Position numbers and translations under genes: made by a program | Shown here: positions 24,681-26,906 of the stretch, piece after piece | How the letters are laid out: every line of letters starts with the position of its first letter | Position numbering within the stretch: position 1 is the first letter of the stretch | Notes under the pieces: model-generated | Databases searched by the model: none | Told to the model about the DNA's origin: nothing | The model's input: only the letters and a program-made list of their open reading frames with translations | Origin: Acidobacteriota bacterium | GTDB lineage: Bacteria; Acidobacteriota; Vicinamibacteria; Vicinamibacterales; 2-12-FULL-66-21 | NCBI GenBank assembly: GCA_013362195.1 | Contig: JABFWM010000222.1 | Location: forward strand, 1 to 26,906 | DNA: 26,906 nucleotides | Reading direction: 5' to 3'

Positions 24681-24989
24681 TCACCGCCGGTGCCCGGCCA
24701 CGCTGGCGGTGGCCTGTGTCGGCGCGCCGCTGCGCGGCCGCCGTACGAGATTGAACCTCGCATCCTCGGTGAGACGCCGGACGTTCTGGCCGATGGCGAA
24801 AGCGTATTCGTCGACGGACGCGACGTTCGGATTGAACGATGTCCGTTCCGCCGCGCGGCCGACGCGCAAGGTGCCGCCGCCTGCCCTGGACCCGCGCGAC
24901 CAGGACGTGTGGCTGGTGGAGGCGCCGACCGTCAGACACGCTGCGGCCAGCGCCGACACGACCGCCGGGGCAGATGGAGTGGGGGACAC
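24681..24989 (-). CDS. Small putative secreted protein or lipoprotein, 102 residues
   Basis: A GTG at 24989 opens a 102-residue frame that ends 5 nt before the kinase start, on the same strand. The N-terminus (about 8-23, APAVVSALAAACLTVG) is a hydrophobic segment like a signal peptide, with LAAAC as a possible though imperfect lipobox. The rest is Arg/Gly/Ser-rich and partly polar (FNPNVASVDEYAFAIGQNVRRLTEDARFNLVRR). No Shine-Dalgarno sequence is evident; a TATAAC box (25003-24998) only 8 nt upstream of the GTG would fit a leaderless mRNA. No family recognised. It could instead be untranslated leader of the kinase. Confidence 0.5.
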   Translation of the reverse strand: MSPTPSAPAVVSALAAACLTVGASTSHTSWSRGSRAGGGTLRVGRAAERTSFNPNVASVDEYAFAIGQNVRRLTEDARFNLVRRPRSGAPTQATASVAGHRR

Positions 24990-25151
24990 CGGTTCGCGTT
25001 ATATACCACGGTGGTGCGGGCGGGACTTTCCAATGGCGCCGCGCCGGCGGCTGAGCATTTTCTCCCGGTGGAAATCAGGGATCGACGGCAAGGCTCTGTG
25101 GTACGCTCGACAGGACTCAGCCATTGCCTGCGACGATGGCCGGAGGCGTCC
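24990..25151. promoter_or_regulatory. Divergent control region between two sensor kinase transcripts
   Basis: 162 nt separate the minus-strand operon (GTG at 24989) from the plus-strand kinase (ATG at 25152). An AT-rich island GTTATATA (24998-25005) provides a -10-like TATAAC on the minus strand and would be the natural promoter position for the operon. No -35 at proper spacing is clear. GGAGG at 25142-25146 is the ribosome site of the plus-strand gene. Confidence 0.45.
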
Positions 25152-26906
25152 ATGGTCTCTGACCTGCGGGCCCGCAGGATCACGCACCGGTCCGCGCGAT
25201 ACGCTCTGAGCGTGGCAGGCGTTGCCGCCGCGACCTGGCTCGAACTGCTGATCGCCGGCTCGTCGGTGCATGCGCTGTCGCTGACCCCTCTCGGCGTCTG
25301 CATCGCCCTGTCGGTGTGGCTCGGAGGCCTTGGTCCCGGCCTCGTGTCCGTCATCCTGTCCGTTCTCTCGATCGATTTCTTCATCATCGGTCCGGGCTCG
25401 CTGTTCGAGTTCCGCACGGCGGCGGACGCGTTCGTGATCAGCGCCTTCCTCGCCGGGTGGCTGGCGTTCATGGCGGCGGCGGAGCACGCCAATCGCGTGC
25501 ACGCGCGCGAGCGCGCGAATTGCCGCACCGCCGAAGACGCCGCCCTGCAGTCGAGCCGCATCGCGCAGCTGACCACGGCGCTGTCGCAGGCGCGCACACA
25601 GGCGGCGGCGATCGAAGCCGCGCTGCAGGAGCCGCTGCACGCGCTGCACGCGGACGCCGGCGCCCTGCTGCTCGTCAGCCGCGACGGGCGGTCGCTGGAC
25701 GTGGTGCGCGCCGTGGGCTATCCCGCCGCCGGCCGTCCGGCGCCGACCGTCGCGTCGCTGCGCGGCCGCAGTCCCGCGTCCGATGCGGTTGGACGCGGCG
25801 CACCGGTCGTGCTCGAATCGCCGATCGCGTACGGCGACGAGTACCACAAGGGCGCGAGCGACGTCGCCACGCCCGGCGCGCTCGTGGCGGTGCCGCTGCT
25901 CGTCGGCAGCCGGGTCGTCGCGGTCGTGCAGCTCGAGTTTCGCGGCCCGCGTGCGTTCAGCGCCGACGATCGTGAATACCTCGACGTCGTCGGCCCGCGC
26001 GCGGCGCAGGCGCTCGATCGGACGCTCGAGTACGAAGCGGCGCTGCAGGCGCGCGCCGACTCCGAAGCGCTGCGCGAACGCGCCAACCAGGAACTGGCCG
26101 AACGCCAGAAGATCGAGCGTGCGCTGCGCACCAGCGAAACGCGGTATCGGACGCTCGCGGCGCGGACGAGCCGTCTTCACAGCCTGGCCGCGGCGCTGTC
26201 GGAGGCGGTCACGGTCGACGCGGTCGCGCGCGCCGTCGTGCAGCATGGCTGCAACGTGCTCGGCGCGGCCGGCGGGGAAGTGCTGCTGGTCGCGCGGAGC
26301 GGATTCGAGATCCTGTATTCCGACGTGCCGCGTGCGGACGCGCCCGAGGCGCGCATTCCGCTCGAGCCGGGCCTGTGCGCGACGGAGGTGGTCGAGACGC
26401 GCGAGCCGGTCTTCATCTCGTCGTTCGACGAGTGGCAGGAACGCTTCAGCCGCTCGGCGGCCATCGCTGCCGACGGCGGGTATGCCTCGTCGGCCACGCT
26501 GCCGCTCCTCGTCGACGCCGCGCCCGTTGGCGTGCTCGCCTTCCACTTCACGGCCCCCGTCAATTTCGACGACGAGTACCGCGCGCTGCTCCGATCGGTC
26601 GAGCAGCATTGTGCGCAGGCGCTCGATCGCGCGCGCTCCTACGAGGCGGCGCAGCGCGCCCGCGCCGACGCCGAGACCGCCAACCGCCTCAAGGACGAGT
26701 TCGTCTCGATCGTGTCGCACGACCTGCGCACGCCGCTGAACGCGATCCTCGGCTGGACATCGATGCTGCAGGCGGGAACGCTCGACGAAGCGACCGCGAA
26801 GCGCGCGCTGCAATCCGTGCACGACAACGCTACGCGCCAGCTTCGCCTCGTCGAGGACCTGCTGGACCTGTCGCGGCTGCAGTCCGGGCGGATGGCGCTC
26901 AACGTC
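25152..26906 (+). CDS. Sensor histidine kinase with KdpD-like membrane domain and two GAF domains (3' end outside window)
   Basis: The ATG at 25152 has an ideal GGAGG 5 nt upstream (25142-25146); the frame stays open to the window edge, giving 585 codons. The N-terminus holds closely packed membrane helices at about 15-110 resembling the DUF4118 domain of KdpD (block GPGLVSVILSVLSIDFFIIGP). GAF domains lie at about 155-295 and 345-500, separated by a coiled coil. HisKA follows, with phospho-accepting His523 in SHDLRTPLNAILGW and the second helix (VEDLLDLSRLQSGRM). The ATPase domain and any receiver are beyond the edge. The layout resembles the opposite kinase in having GAF before HisKA, but the membrane sensor differs. 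Ligand unknown; with no Cache domain it probably senses a membrane-associated or intracellular signal. Confidence 0.92.
   Translation, partial: MVSDLRARRITHRSARYALSVAGVAAATWLELLIAGSSVHALSLTPLGVCIALSVWLGGLGPGLVSVILSVLSIDFFIIGPGSLFEFRTAADAFVISAFLAGWLAFMAAAEHANRVHARERANCRTAEDAALQSSRIAQLTTALSQARTQAAAIEAALQEPLHALHADAGALLLVSRDGRSLDVVRAVGYPAAGRPAPTVASLRGRSPASDAVGRGAPVVLESPIAYGDEYHKGASDVATPGALVAVPLLVGSRVVAVVQLEFRGPRAFSADDREYLDVVGPRAAQALDRTLEYEAALQARADSEALRERANQELAERQKIERALRTSETRYRTLAARTSRLHSLAAALSEAVTVDAVARAVVQHGCNVLGAAGGEVLLVARSGFEILYSDVPRADAPEARIPLEPGLCATEVVETREPVFISSFDEWQERFSRSAAIAADGGYASSATLPLLVDAAPVGVLAFHFTAPVNFDDEYRALLRSVEQHCAQALDRARSYEAAQRARADAETANRLKDEFVSIVSHDLRTPLNAILGWTSMLQAGTLDEATAKRALQSVHDNATRQLRLVEDLLDLSRLQSGRMALNV

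Noticed and set aside
22528..25209. Plus-strand open frame of about 890 codons opposite the hybrid kinase
   Set aside because: Antisense shadow; the HAMP, HisKA and HATPase motifs are all on the minus strand.
24999..26822. Minus-strand open frame opposite the partial kinase
   Set aside because: The plus frame from 25152 has an ideal ribosome site and GAF/HisKA motifs; the minus frame is Arg-rich noise.

Overview
The window is very GC-rich, with strong G/C preference at third codon positions. It contains no rRNA, tRNA, insertion sequence or CRISPR array that I can see. Gene content (a YqjM-type flavin oxidoreductase, AddAB-like helicase-nuclease, MreB, large secreted and membrane proteases, multidomain sensor kinases), together with in-frame palindromic repeats and a TCTGTG-type microsatellite, suggests a chromosomal segment of an environmental acidobacterium, perhaps a Vicinamibacteria-like lineage. 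That taxonomic call is an inference from style, not from a marker gene.

Left part (1-12080), all on the plus strand: the 3' end of an unidentified gene; a dynamin-like GTPase with a C-terminal membrane segment; an Old Yellow Enzyme of the YqjM class preceded by a 21-nt tandem repeat; then addB and addA overlapping by 4 nt (double-strand-break end processing). addA carries an in-frame cluster of REP-like palindromes. A 432-bp non-coding stretch with two hairpins precedes an mreB that has no mreC or mreD beside it. A short ORF for a 41-residue single-pass membrane protein follows and ends at a strong hairpin shared with the convergent gene.

Middle part (12114-19104), minus strand: a secreted subtilase/S53-like protease with glutamate where subtilases have the catalytic histidine and an 81-nt tandem repeat near its C-terminus; downstream of it a 1119-residue membrane protein made of two similar halves, only the first of which carries the CPBP (EExxxR/FxxxH/HxxxD) protease centre.

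Right part (19191-24989), minus strand: a tightly packed five-gene unit, in transcription order a small putative secreted protein, a hybrid sensor histidine kinase (Cache-HAMP-PAS-GAF-HisKA-HATPase-REC), an unrecognised 214-residue protein (4-nt overlap), a TPR plus HExxH metallopeptidase and a YhcH/YjgK/YiaL-family protein, closed by a hairpin followed by a T run. Divergent from it, starting at 25152 and running off the window end, is a second sensor kinase with a KdpD-like membrane domain and two GAF domains. The two kinases share a 162-bp control region.

The most unusual signals are the repeats that keep reading frame inside addA and the protease gene, the duplicated CPBP protein, the small ORF behind mreB and the kinase-peptidase operon. 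None amounts by itself to proof of a new system.
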